Shown: positions 1 to 8,297, counted from the first letter of the stretch. The stretch is 64,000 nucleotides of DNA from Candidatus Parcubacteria bacterium (GCA_002869165.1 PKTK01000002.1:1-64000), one strand, 5' to 3'. The notes: generated from the letters alone by a model not told the origin. Made by a program: numbers and translations.

Positions 1-1944
1 GCTTACTTTAGTTTTGGTTGAACTGTATGTGTTTGTCAAAGTTTCACCAGTATCAGCACCAACTACCTTTGTTGTGTAGCCAGTTGCATCACCAGGAATA
101 CTTAGAACAATTTCTCTGCCAGCATGTGCTGTAGAATCAGCAGCTGGAGAGCTTGAATAGTCAATACCTTTTACCAAACCGCCAATATACAAATAAGTTG
201 TTGCCGAACTTGAAGCATTGAAAAGAATATCTTCAAACAATGCTTTTGGGTTGGAGCCAGCTACAAAATCTGCAGTAGCGATCAGATCGGTCATTTCCTT
301 ATCTGTGTATAAGTATAAAGTAGCTACATCATCATTAGTAATACTTGTACCACTCGTTGTAGTAGCCTGAATGACTAAATCTTCAATAATTGCATCTTCA
401 TATTGAGCTGCAATAGCCATCCTTCCCAAAAGTCTAACACCACCAGCCAAAACATTTTTATCTGCAGCAGTACCTGTTTCTTCTGTGTTAACTTCCAAAG
501 TATATTCACCGTTTGTTACAAACGTAGAAGTATGACCAACATCACTTGAGATGGTGTATTGATAACTACTAAAAACATTATTTTCACTATCTTTTACAAT
601 GTAATTCGTAGTTGTAGCGGTGCCTGCGTGCCAACCTAGAGCTAATGTTCCCTCAGTTATTGTGTTTTTTACATCACCCCGAACAACTACATAAACACCG
701 TTTGAAGCTCCTTTAGGGATATTTAATGTAAATCCTGAGAAGGATACCGCTGTTGCTCCTGTTAAAGAAGTTTCCTCATCCAAATGTACTTCATCACCAT
801 TTCCATCAATGTAGTAGAAATCCATTCTGCTAAAAACGTCACTAAGTGACGAAATCGCAGAAAAAGTAGCACTTAAGTTCACCTTTTCTATTACAAGATC
901 ATCTAAAGCAGAAGCTGTTATCTTACCTTTGTACAATAGAACATCTTCAGCATCTTTAACGTAAGTTGCTCCATTCGTAGTCACCTTGCTAAAAGTAACT
1001 GCAGGCTCTGTAGTGATTGTTTCTGTAGTAGCAGAGTTACTGATTATTTGAAAATTTGTTCCATCATAAATTGCTACCACTACAGAACCTGATTCAATAA
1101 AATTATCATAAGGATCTTGATCATGTTGCATCTTGAGAGATTTTGCTCCGAGTCCATTTACATTAACACTACATGCTCCAACATTGGCGGTGTTTGCTAT
1201 AAACGTTATTTGCAAACCAGGATTATAGTGACTTATAACAGGATTTGGAGTAATGACATATGCATCAGTTGACCCAGAGTCTATGCCAAAATTAATCGAC
1301 TGAAAAGCTGAAGAGCTTGCTCGGACACTACCATTTACATCTAATTTATATTGAGTAGAAGAATTCTCCAGTCCCAAATTTCCATTCTTGTCAATTCTTA
1401 AAAAAGAAGTGCCACTTGAAGATGAAATATTTAACAAATTATAGTCTCCTTCTGTGCCCCAAATTTCAAGTTTTGCTGGCACCTCAGGTCTATTTTGTGG
1501 ATCAGTTGAAGTACCTATTCCAATATGTCCTCTATAAGCACTAACATAAAGTTTGTCTGTATTATTAGTCCTTAAAGCAAATGAAGCATTGTTTAAGGTT
1601 CCAACATAACCAGAAGAAATTGGACTGTTTAGCTGTAAATTTGCCCCTAACACAGTTCGAGTGGAGCCTCCATCGTCTACTTCAATAATTGCCTCTTGAT
1701 TTCCCGAAACGTGCAAATTATGTAAAGGATTGGTAAGGCCTACCCCTACCCTGTTATTTGTCACATCTACATATAAAGTATTAGTGTCGATTGTGGTAGT
1801 TCCAGCAACGGTTAAGCTACCGTCTGTAGAAATATTAGTACCAATACTAGTAGCACTAGCTAAACCAGCTACAAATAATGTACATATTATACTAGCTAAA
1901 ATAGTTTGGCTAGAAAAAACAAGTTTGGTTAGAATTTTTTTCAT
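1..1944 (-). CDS. Large secreted surface protein, N-terminal part (runs off left edge)
   Basis: An uninterrupted frame of 648 codons starts at ATG 1944 and stays open to base 1, so the C terminus is missing. Residues 1-31 form a signal peptide: MKKILTK, then a hydrophobic stretch, with a likely signal peptidase site after LASA. The exported part is rich in Thr, Ser, Gly, Asn and Val and has almost no Cys, as in beta-rich extracellular proteins. Residues 63-69 read NNRVGVG and are followed by NPLHNLHVSG, a pattern I associate with tail-fibre or adhesin-like surface proteins. A consensus-like promoter lies just upstream at 1973-2000. The role (surface layer, adhesin or host attachment) is inferred from export and composition only; I recognise no named domain. 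Confidence 0.8.
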   Translation of the reverse strand, partial: MKKILTKLVFSSQTILASIICTLFVAGLASATSIGTNISTDGSLTVAGTTTIDTNTLYVDVTNNRVGVGLTNPLHNLHVSGNQEAIIEVDDGGSTRTVLGANLQLNSPISSGYVGTLNNASFALRTNNTDKLYVSAYRGHIGIGTSTDPQNRPEVPAKLEIWGTEGDYNLLNISSSSGTSFLRIDKNGNLGLENSSTQYKLDVNGSVRASSSAFQSINFGIDSGSTDAYVITPNPVISHYNPGLQITFIANTANVGACSVNVNGLGAKSLKMQHDQDPYDNFIESGSVVVAIYDGTNFQIISNSATTETITTEPAVTFSKVTTNGATYVKDAEDVLLYKGKITASALDDLVIEKVNLSATFSAISSLSDVFSRMDFYYIDGNGDEVHLDEETSLTGATAVSFSGFTLNIPKGASNGVYVVVRGDVKNTITEGTLALGWHAGTATTTNYIVKDSENNVFSSYQYTISSDVGHTSTFVTNGEYTLEVNTEETGTAADKNVLAGGVRLLGRMAIAAQYEDAIIEDLVIQATTTSGTSITNDDVATLYLYTDKEMTDLIATADFVAGSNPKALFEDILFNASSSATTYLYIGGLVKGIDYSSSPAADSTAHAGREIVLSIPGDATGYTTKVVGADTGETLTNTYSSTKTKVS

Positions 1945-1972
1945 AATTAACATTTAATAATTTACTCAATTT

Positions 1973-2000
1973 ATTATAACACAAAAAAAATTTACAAAAA
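1973..2000 (-). promoter_or_regulatory. Candidate sigma70 promoter of the surface protein gene
   Basis: On the minus strand a perfect TATAAT (1973-1978) lies 29 bases upstream of the ATG at 1944. A weak -35 (TTTTTG, 1995-2000) sits 16 bp further upstream. The -10 is convincing; the -35 is not. Confidence 0.45.
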
Positions 2001-2009
2001 CTATCTCTA

Positions 2010-2037
2010 TTTACTATTACTTGATTTATACTATAAT
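2010..2037 (+). promoter_or_regulatory. Candidate sigma70 promoter of uvrB
   Basis: TTTACT (2010-2015), a 16-bp spacer and TATAAT (2032-2037) on the plus strand. The predicted start of transcription is about 175 bases before the uvrB start codon, and the 2050-2125 repeat would lie inside the leader. Confidence 0.4.
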
Positions 2038-2049
2038 TAATGGTAACAT

Positions 2050-2125
2050 TATTTTTCCCTCTCCTTGGGGACAAGGTGAATTGCAAAGCAAGAGAGGGTG
2101 CCCTGGGGTAGAGGGTTAGGGTGAA
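2050..2125. repeat. GC-richer dispersed repeat upstream of uvrB
   Basis: A block with CCCTCTCC, GAGAGGG and GTAGAGGGTTAGGGTGAAG stands out from AT-rich flanks. It can partly fold on itself (CCCTCTC with GAGAGGG). It resembles the multi-copy intergenic repeats seen elsewhere in this window, but I see only one copy of this type here. Confidence 0.4.
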
Positions 2126-2220
2126 GTTTAAATTATATTTTATTCATAATTAATTGTCATTGAATTATTTATCTACAAAAATTACAAAATTCCTAAATCT
2201 TAATTCTTAAATCTAAAAAA

Positions 2221-4044
2221 GTGTCACTTTTCAAAGTCCAATCCAAATATTCACCAACCGGTGATCAACCTCAAGCAATTGAGGCTCTTTCAAGTGGGCT
2301 CGAAAAAGGCTACCGGGAGCAGACACTGCTAGGTGTGACCGGATCAGGTAAAACTTTTACCATGGCCAATATCATTGCCAAGGCTAATAAACCAACTCTC
2401 ATTATGTCACACAACAAGACTCTAGCAGCGCAACTCTATAATGAATTTCGACAATTCTTTCCTGATGCGGCGGTTCACTACTTTGTTTCCTACTACGACT
2501 ACTATCAACCAGAAGCCTATATCCCCCAATCAGATACCTATATTGAAAAAGAAGCTACTATCAATGAAGAAATCGACAGACTTAGACACGCAGCCACTCA
2601 GAGTCTCATCAATCGCAAAGATGTCATTATCATTGCTTCGGTTTCTTGTATCTATGGTCTAGGTGAAAAAAAAGACTACGAAGATATGGGGCGCATCTTT
2701 AATGTTGGACAAAATATCAAAAGAAATGAACTTTTGCGCCAATTAGTTTCGATACAATACGAAAGAAATGACGTAGCTTTTTATCGTGGACAATTCAAAG
2801 TCCAAGGCGACACTATTGATATTCACCTATCAACCGGTGAAGCTGTGGTAAGAATAGAAATGTTTGGCAACGAAATTGAAAATATCAAAATATACAATGT
2901 CAAACCAGATGCCAAAAAACCTGTCTGGGCAGCTGACCTAAACACAACAAATTACAATAATTTAAATGAAGTAAATATCTTACCAGCCAAACACTTCATG
3001 ACACCAAAGGAACGCATGCAAAATGCCCTCACAAACATCCGGAAGGAATTAACAAATAGACTAAAAGAATTAAAAAAAGCTGGCAAAGAAGTTGAAGCTT
3101 ACAGATTGGAAAGAAAAACAAATTATGATCTAGAAATGATGGAGGAGCTTGGCTACTGCAATGGAATCGAGAATTATTCCCGCCACCTCTCAGGTAGGAA
3201 CGAGGGAGAACCACCTTCAACTCTCATGGATTTCTTCCCAGAGGATTTCCTCATGTTCGTGGATGAATCACATGTGACTATCCCACAGATTCGTGGTATG
3301 CACGCTGGTGACCAAGCGCGTAAACAAAATCTAATTGACTTTGGTTTTCGCTTGCCCTCAGCTAGAGATAATCGACCATTAAACTTTGATGAATGGAATA
3401 AAAAAATCAATCAAGTCATCTATGTTTCTGCAACACCTAGTGAATACGAGATCAAAAACTCATCCCAAGTAGCTGAACAAATCATCCGCCCGACAGGACT
3501 ACTGGACCCTGAAGTTGAAGTCAGAAAAAATGATGGTCAGATCCAGGACTTGATAAACGAAATCGAAAAACGAGTTGAAAAAAAGCAAAGGGTGCTTGTT
3601 ACTACTCTAACCAAACGTATGGCCGAGGAGTTGGCTGAATACTTAGCCGAAGAACGAATCAAAGTTCAATATTTGCACTCAGAAATTGACACTCTAGAAC
3701 GAGTGGAAATACTCAGAGACTTGCGCCAAGGAGAATATGACGTCCTAGTTGGTATTAATTTACTCAGGGAAGTATTGGACCTACCAGAAGTTTCACTAGT
3801 TGCAATTTTAGATGCTGACATGGCTGGATTTCTTCGTAACGAAACCAGTCTCATGCAAACCATGGGCCGAGCAGCCCGTCACCAAGAAGGAAAGGTCATC
3901 ATGTATGGCGACAAGGTAACTCCAGCTATGAGATACTCCATCAAGGAAACCCAGCGTAGAAGAAAAGTTCAAATAGCTTACAACAAAAAACACGGCATCA
4001 CACCACGTTCTACTAAAGCAAAATTTCATGATAGTTTTATTTAG
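2221..4044 (+). CDS. uvrB: UvrABC excision repair helicase subunit UvrB, lacking the C-terminal UVR domain
   Basis: UvrB verifies DNA damage and recruits UvrC in nucleotide excision repair. Visible motifs: SPTGDQPQAI near the N terminus, Walker A GVTGSGKT (residues 38-45), the damage-probing beta-hairpin YYDYYQPEAYIP, the DESH box and helicase motif VI QTMGRAARH. The start is GTG 2221, which aligns with the usual UvrB N terminus. The protein has 607 residues against about 660-670 for the family. It stops 12 residues after the conserved HGITP, so the C-terminal UVR domain that docks onto UvrC is absent. The TAG stop lies inside a 40-bp perfect palindrome and is followed by a terminator, so this is not a frameshift artefact. 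Confidence 0.97.
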   Translation: MSLFKVQSKYSPTGDQPQAIEALSSGLEKGYREQTLLGVTGSGKTFTMANIIAKANKPTLIMSHNKTLAAQLYNEFRQFFPDAAVHYFVSYYDYYQPEAYIPQSDTYIEKEATINEEIDRLRHAATQSLINRKDVIIIASVSCIYGLGEKKDYEDMGRIFNVGQNIKRNELLRQLVSIQYERNDVAFYRGQFKVQGDTIDIHLSTGEAVVRIEMFGNEIENIKIYNVKPDAKKPVWAADLNTTNYNNLNEVNILPAKHFMTPKERMQNALTNIRKELTNRLKELKKAGKEVEAYRLERKTNYDLEMMEELGYCNGIENYSRHLSGRNEGEPPSTLMDFFPEDFLMFVDESHVTIPQIRGMHAGDQARKQNLIDFGFRLPSARDNRPLNFDEWNKKINQVIYVSATPSEYEIKNSSQVAEQIIRPTGLLDPEVEVRKNDGQIQDLINEIEKRVEKKQRVLVTTLTKRMAEELAEYLAEERIKVQYLHSEIDTLERVEILRDLRQGEYDVLVGINLLREVLDLPEVSLVAILDADMAGFLRNETSLMQTMGRAARHQEGKVIMYGDKVTPAMRYSIKETQRRRKVQIAYNKKHGITPRSTKAKFHDSFI

Positions 4045-4079
4045 TGTACATTTTAATGTACATTAAAATGTACACTAAA
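4040..4079. repeat. Perfect 40-bp palindrome built from TGTACATT units
   Basis: The 40 bases equal their own reverse complement. They contain three TGTACA sites about 12 bp apart, joined by ATTTTAA and TTAAAAT, and they overlap the uvrB stop codon. A closely related 30-bp near-palindrome lies at 34494-34523. It could be a protein-binding site or a cruciform-forming repeat. Confidence 0.6.
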
Positions 4080-4090
4080 ATACCAACAAA

Positions 4091-4117
4091 AAAACGGACT
4101 TTTTTAAGTCCGTTTTA
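4091..4117. terminator. Bidirectional intrinsic terminator between uvrB and the GCS2-family gene
   Basis: ACGGACTT and AAGTCCGT form an 8-bp stem with a TTTT loop, flanked by A and T runs on both sides. It fits the convergent ends of uvrB (+) and the minus-strand gene at 4125. Confidence 0.8.
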
Positions 4118-4124
4118 TTATTCT

Positions 4125-4916
4125 TTACATCTTCATTTTAATTAAATCTACCCTTTGCATAAGATAATAGGCAATTCTTTCAACGTCTTTCAAATTTTCC
4201 ATAGCTCCAAACATGCGAAATTCAATTGTGCCATGCACAGTCATACGAATCAACATCCAATTATCTTTTGGATTTCTTTCCCAGCCCTTCTTCTGGTAAT
4301 AATTAAACATATGTTCAAGAGAAGGAAATACAGGTGGTTGGCAAACTTCATGTACCTTTCCATAAATTTCAAGCCTTCCTGGAGACATTTCTTCTGCTAG
4401 ATTCAAAAGATGATTAAACTCTTTTCCCACAAAGGCATTATAGATATACAAAGCAGTTTTAAAATCAGGCATTCCCACATGAAACTGAGTGGCGATTATC
4501 CTCATAGCTGATAATGCTTTTTCTGGCTCCATGGTCTCGAATACATCATACCTGCCGGTTGGATCAGGATAAAGATTCAGAGGCATATCAGCTGGTGCAA
4601 TCTGCATGTGAGACATCTTTAGTCCCAATACCCTGAGCTTGCTAGCAAGTCTTGATCTCTCATACTTCATTCCCACACCAAGATCAAACAACTCACAAGG
4701 ACCAACCCTATATTCGAGCTGACATTCTGATGGCTCGTAGCTATACAGATTAAAATCATTCAAATAATCCAAGGCCATAAAAGACTTTGTGCTAAGCTTA
4801 TCAGTTCTTGCGTCGACCAAGAAAACTTCATCTTCTATACCCATCAAATATGCTAATTTAGGTTCAAACTCAAATTTACTCTTAAAATCTTCAAAAGTCA
4901 CTTCTCTCTCAAACAT
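4125..4916 (-). CDS. GCS2-family carboxylate-amine ligase (glutamate-cysteine ligase-like)
   Basis: 263 residues. The N-terminal GIEDEVFLVD matches the start of the glutamate-cysteine ligase family 2 fold. Near the C terminus HGTIEFRMFGAMENL matches the E-R-x-x metal/ATP-site region of YbdK-like enzymes. Family members join a carboxylate to an amine using ATP. The substrate cannot be told here, and no glutathione synthetase is nearby. It is about 100 residues shorter than typical YbdK. A strong ribosome site (AGGAGGAGAG) lies just before ATG 4916. It is alone on its transcript between two terminator-like hairpins. Confidence 0.75.
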   Translation of the reverse strand: MFEREVTFEDFKSKFEFEPKLAYLMGIEDEVFLVDARTDKLSTKSFMALDYLNDFNLYSYEPSECQLEYRVGPCELFDLGVGMKYERSRLASKLRVLGLKMSHMQIAPADMPLNLYPDPTGRYDVFETMEPEKALSAMRIIATQFHVGMPDFKTALYIYNAFVGKEFNHLLNLAEEMSPGRLEIYGKVHEVCQPPVFPSLEHMFNYYQKKGWERNPKDNWMLIRMTVHGTIEFRMFGAMENLKDVERIAYYLMQRVDLIKMKM

Positions 4917-4966
4917 TCTCTCCTCCTTTTATTTTTAAAAAAGAACTATTGTTTCAATAATTATAA

Positions 4967-4995
4967 AACTTACATGTTTTTCGTATTTATGTCAA
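4967..4995 (-). promoter_or_regulatory. Candidate promoter of the GCS2-family gene
   Basis: A perfect -35 TTGACA (4990-4995), a 17-bp spacer and a weak -10 TAAGTT (4967-4972) on the minus strand, about 50 bases before ATG 4916. Confidence 0.4.
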
Positions 4996-5028
4996 CTATT
5001 TTTATTGCGCCTATATATCCTTTCTACA

Positions 5029-5066
5029 AACAAAAGACCTCAGACGTCCCTGGGACGTCGAAGGTC
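5029..5066. repeat. Palindromic repeat with GACGTCCC stem
   Basis: Nested arms AGACCT/AGGTCT and GACGTCCC/GGGACGTC form a strong hairpin. On the minus strand it is followed by TTTTGTTTG, so it could also end minus-strand transcription before the gene at 4125. Stems of this kind are common dispersed repeats in related genomes (recollection, not checked). Confidence 0.6.
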
Positions 5067-5181
5067 TAAATAGCACGAATAGTCCTACAAACAATTCTTG
5101 TTATTTCCACCTACTCCGTCTTATTGCGGGGGACGGAATTTTAGCGGAGAGGAGGTGAATCTCGTGAAAAATAATTCCAAC

Positions 5182-5432
5182 AAGATCCCCTTCCCTGTCT
5201 GCCAGCAGTCAGGCCTCGCTTCGCTCGCCGGGGATGACAAAAGAAGAACCCTCCTCACTGTCATTCCCGGCCGAAGCGAAGCGGAGGGGAAGGGAATCTA
5301 GGATTTTTCCGTAGAAACTAAACTGTCGCATGCAAACATTATAGATCTATAAGCACAAAAAAATAATATATTGTGAGTACCGCTTTATCCTGGATTCCCT
5401 TCCCTCGCTTCGCTCGCCGGGAATGACAAGGG
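5182..5432. repeat. Cluster of dispersed GTCATTCCCGGC...GGGAATC repeats
   Basis: Three related units in alternating orientation, around 5182-5256, 5256-5305 and 5389-5432. Each pairs a CGGGAATGAC-type end with a GATTCCCTTCC-type end around CGCTTCGCTCG. A 46-codon frame (GTG 5164 to the TAG before 5304) crosses them behind a perfect AGGAGGTGA (5152-5160). Its coding sequence is almost all repeat, so I do not call it a gene. Confidence 0.75.
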
Positions 5433-5445
5433 GTTTTTGCAAAAT

Positions 5446-5477
5446 AAAAAATCACCAATTTAGATCAGTGATTTTTT
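5446..5477 (-). terminator. Terminator of tyrS
   Basis: On the minus strand AAATCACTGA pairs with TTGGTGATTT across a short loop and is followed by a T run, directly after the tyrS stop codon. Confidence 0.7.
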
Positions 5478-5488
5478 AAATATTCAAA

Positions 5489-6700
5489 TTATACTATTTT
5501 TCTAAAATGAAGTTTTCCTTTTTGCAGAACTCTTTCTTTGTCTTCTGGTTCTAACTCAAAGTTTTCATCTGTAATCTGTTCGCCATCCAATTTAACCCCA
5601 CCCTGTTTTATCATTCTCCTAGCTTCTGATTTTGAAGCAACTAGCTCTGAGTCAAACAAAACATCGATCAAACCTTTCTTCTCTGTTAATTTATATTCTG
5701 GGATATCTGTAGGAATTTCTTTTTTCTGAACTGTTGATACAAATCTTTCCTGAGCTTCCTGAGCTGCCTCTTCACAATAATTGGCTTTTACTATTTCAAA
5801 AGCCAATTTCATTTTCATGTCTCTTGGATTGGTCTTGGGATCTTCCAATTGTTTGTATATTTCCTTCACTTCCTCAAAACTAACTTTGGTAGCTAGCTCG
5901 AAGCCAACTCCTATAACACCATCAGCCCAAGACATCACCACTCCATACATATTTGCTGGATCCTGATCTAGAAACACTGCATTCCCCTCGCTCTTACCCA
6001 TTTTCTTTCCTGAGTCATCAGCCAAAAGTTTCATGGTCAAAACAAACTTTTCTTTCTTGCCTTCGGCTTTCATGAGGTCTCTGCCAGCCATCATATTGAA
6101 CATCTGGTCATTACCACCGATTTCCAAATCTACATCCATAGCCATAGAATCATAACCCTGAGCCAAAGGATACAAAAACTCATGCAAGTGAATTGGTTTT
6201 TCATCCTTGAGTCTTTGTTGAAACATGTCTCGCTGAATCATTTGCTGAACAGTGAAATTACTTGAAACTTCAATCAAATCTTTGAATGTTAACTTATCAC
6301 TCCATTCACTATTATATTTAACAAGAGCTGGATTGTCACCATCAAATTTCAAATATCCATTGGCCTGATCTTTATAGCTTTTGGCATTTTCTAGCACTTC
6401 TTCACGAGTCAGCTTCTTTCTGGTCGCTGACTTATCAGTTGGGTCACCAATCATGCCCGTAAAATCTCCAATCAAAAATATCACTTCGTGTCCAAGTTCC
6501 TGAAACTGAGCAAGTTTATTTATTTGAATAGCATTACCAATATGAAGTGATGGAGCACTTGGATCAAAACCACAATACAAACGAATCCTATCTCCGCTCA
6601 TTAATTTTTTCTTCAAATCTTCTTTATTTGGATAGATTTTTTCAACACCTCGTTCAAGTAAATCATCAATTTGTTTTTCATCTGTGATAACTTTGGTCAT
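5489..6700 (-). CDS. tyrS: Tyrosyl-tRNA synthetase
   Basis: Class I synthetase charging tRNA-Tyr with tyrosine. 403 residues, close to the bacterial norm. The HIGH signature is HIGN in PSLHIGNAIQ (about residue 52), and the KMSKS loop reads KMGKS. The segment FLIGDFTGMIGDPTDKSATRK is the adjoining Rossmann region of the TyrZ-like branch. A C-terminal S4 RNA-binding domain begins near residue 340 (LIDVLF...SEARRMIKQGGV). Start ATG 6700. No T-box precedes it, unlike glyS and aspS in this window. A partial GCGAGCAAAGCGAAGCAAT repeat lies upstream. Confidence 0.97.
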   Translation of the reverse strand: MTKVITDEKQIDDLLERGVEKIYPNKEDLKKKLMSGDRIRLYCGFDPSAPSLHIGNAIQINKLAQFQELGHEVIFLIGDFTGMIGDPTDKSATRKKLTREEVLENAKSYKDQANGYLKFDGDNPALVKYNSEWSDKLTFKDLIEVSSNFTVQQMIQRDMFQQRLKDEKPIHLHEFLYPLAQGYDSMAMDVDLEIGGNDQMFNMMAGRDLMKAEGKKEKFVLTMKLLADDSGKKMGKSEGNAVFLDQDPANMYGVVMSWADGVIGVGFELATKVSFEEVKEIYKQLEDPKTNPRDMKMKLAFEIVKANYCEEAAQEAQERFVSTVQKKEIPTDIPEYKLTEKKGLIDVLFDSELVASKSEARRMIKQGGVKLDGEQITDENFELEPEDKERVLQKGKLHFRKIV

Positions 6701-6775
6701 ATTTTTATTTATTGTTTTTATAAAATGTATTGTTACTATAACTAATATTTAATATTTTTTCAAGTTTACTTAAAA

Positions 6776-6808
6776 CTGTCATAGCGAGCAAAGCGAAGCA
6801 ATAACAAA
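6776..6808. repeat. Partial dispersed repeat (TGTCATAGCGAGCAAAGCGAAG)
   Basis: A single half-unit of the TGTCAT...GCGAAGC repeat type found complete near 26880 and 38992. It sits in the short gap between uvrC and tyrS. Confidence 0.45.
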
Positions 6809-6831
6809 TGAAAAAATTACATAAATGGATT

Positions 6832-8268
6832 TTATTTCTTCCATCTCCTCTTCCGAAGTTCCCGATGATATTTTATTGCAAATCTATGAGCTTCATCCCT
6901 AACTCTTTTGACAATATGTAAAGCTGGGCTAGCTAGGGATAATTTCAAGGCTTCTTTTTCGCCTGGGAAAAATATCTTGTCAGGTGCGTTAGCCCCACGA
7001 AGACCGGATCCCTTGGAAACTGCTATTACCGGAATATCCAAGTCATATTTTTTTAGTAATTTAACTGCTACATTGAGCTGTCCCTTACCACCATCAATAA
7101 TAATCAAATCAGGAAGTGCCCACATCTTCACACCCCTGTCTGCCGACAGGCAGGCCTCCTCTTTTCCTCCAATTCGGTGAACAGGCGGGTACTCCCCTAT
7201 CTTAGGGGAGATTTTTTTACTAGTATCTGTTTCTGGAACAGAGCGTTTCAATCTTCTATCCAAAATTTCTTTGAGCATAAATGTGTCGCTAGCTTGGCCT
7301 TCTGATAATTTTATTTTAAATTTTCGATATTCGTTTTTATCCGGTTCACCATCTCTAAAAACCACCATTGAACCAACTGCATCCCGTCCAAATATATTTG
7401 ATATATCAAAACCTTCTATTCGTTCAGGAATTTTTGGTAGAGCTAATACTTTGGCTAGCTCTATAACATCAGTCGCATACTTATCAATCAAATTAATGAT
7501 TTCCGTATGCTCAAGAACTTTGCGAATATTCATCACCTCAAACTTCAAGAATTCAATTTTCTTTGCATTTAATTCATATTTTGAATCACGTGTGAGTGAT
7601 TCATCCACCGCACCGAAGGTGCTTTGGGCAGACTCAAGCGATTTTATTTCCTTCTCCTTATATTTTAAAATAATATTTTTATTACCTTGTAAAAAAAGCA
7701 CAATTTGACTAACTATCTTGTCGTATTCACTTTTAGTTTCTGGGTATTCACACATCCCTAAACACTTCCCTATTCTATGATATAGACAAACTTTCTTGGG
7801 TAGTCTAGCACAAGACCTATATGGCCAAATACGTCTAATTACTTTCAAAACTTCTTTTACGGCAATACCAGACACAAAAGGACCAAAATAAGTCCCAGCC
7901 TTGTCCAAAGTCCTAGTTGAATATACTCGAGGAAATTCTTCTTCGGTCGAAACCTTAATATACTGATGACGCTTGTCATCGCGCATATCGATATTGAAAG
8001 GTGGTTGATGTTTTTTGATCAAATTTGCTTCAAGTAACAATGCCTCGATTTCTGTATCAACTTCAATCCATTTTATCTCGGCTATTTCTTTCATCATGGC
8101 TCGTTTGGCAGGAGTATGATTGGTAGACTCGCGCCAATAAGACAAAACTCGAGACTTTAAATCCACTGCTTTACCCACATACAAAATTTCACCTTTCTTG
8201 TTGAAATATTGATAAGAACCAGGTGTTTTGGGAATATTTAATTTCTTTACTTTCTCAATGTTTAACAT
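6832..8268 (-). CDS. uvrC: UvrABC nuclease subunit UvrC, truncated and carrying two in-frame repeat insertions
   Basis: UvrC cuts DNA on both sides of a lesion marked by UvrB. The N-terminal GIY-YIG nuclease is present (GSYQYF, then ILYVGKA, residues 17-36), as is the C-terminal RNase H-like nuclease (GFDISNIFG, LIIIDGGKGQL, RDEAHRFA). The protein has 478 residues against about 600, because it ends right after the RNase H domain and lacks the helix-hairpin-helix pair. Two insertions are in frame. One near residues 208-228 (SAQSTFGAVDESLTRDSK) splits the central UVR motif. A second, near 350-382, lies before the LIIIDGG motif. Both are palindromic repeats at DNA level (see those entries). Confidence 0.95.
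   Translation of the reverse strand: MLNIEKVKKLNIPKTPGSYQYFNKKGEILYVGKAVDLKSRVLSYWRESTNHTPAKRAMMKEIAEIKWIEVDTEIEALLLEANLIKKHQPPFNIDMRDDKRHQYIKVSTEEEFPRVYSTRTLDKAGTYFGPFVSGIAVKEVLKVIRRIWPYRSCARLPKKVCLYHRIGKCLGMCEYPETKSEYDKIVSQIVLFLQGNKNIILKYKEKEIKSLESAQSTFGAVDESLTRDSKYELNAKKIEFLKFEVMNIRKVLEHTEIINLIDKYATDVIELAKVLALPKIPERIEGFDISNIFGRDAVGSMVVFRDGEPDKNEYRKFKIKLSEGQASDTFMLKEILDRRLKRSVPETDTSKKISPKIGEYPPVHRIGGKEEACLSADRGVKMWALPDLIIIDGGKGQLNVAVKLLKKYDLDIPVIAVSKGSGLRGANAPDKIFFPGEKEALKLSLASPALHIVKRVRDEAHRFAIKYHRELRKRRWKK
7128..7214. repeat. Palindromic repeat inserted in uvrC (second site)
   Basis: Contains CCTGTCTGCCGACAGGCAGG, an overlapping palindrome, and an 8-bp hairpin CTCCCCTA/TAGGGGAG with a 3-nt loop. 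Translated, it adds about 30 residues between LKRSVPE and ALPDLIIIDGG, where UvrC proteins normally have a short linker. The frame is kept. Confidence 0.65.
7587..7642. repeat. In-frame palindromic element in uvrC (copy 1; partner in rplC)
   Basis: About 55 bp, roughly 85% identical by eye to 48629-48683 in rplC. Core hairpin GCACC-GAA-GGTGC, plus TCAC...GTGA arms. Translated on the minus strand it gives SAQSTFGAVDESLTRDSK, against SAQSTSGAADESLTRDAK in L3, in the same orientation and frame. Confidence 0.8.
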
Positions 8269-8297
8269 ATAAAAATACTAACATAACAAAAATAAAA

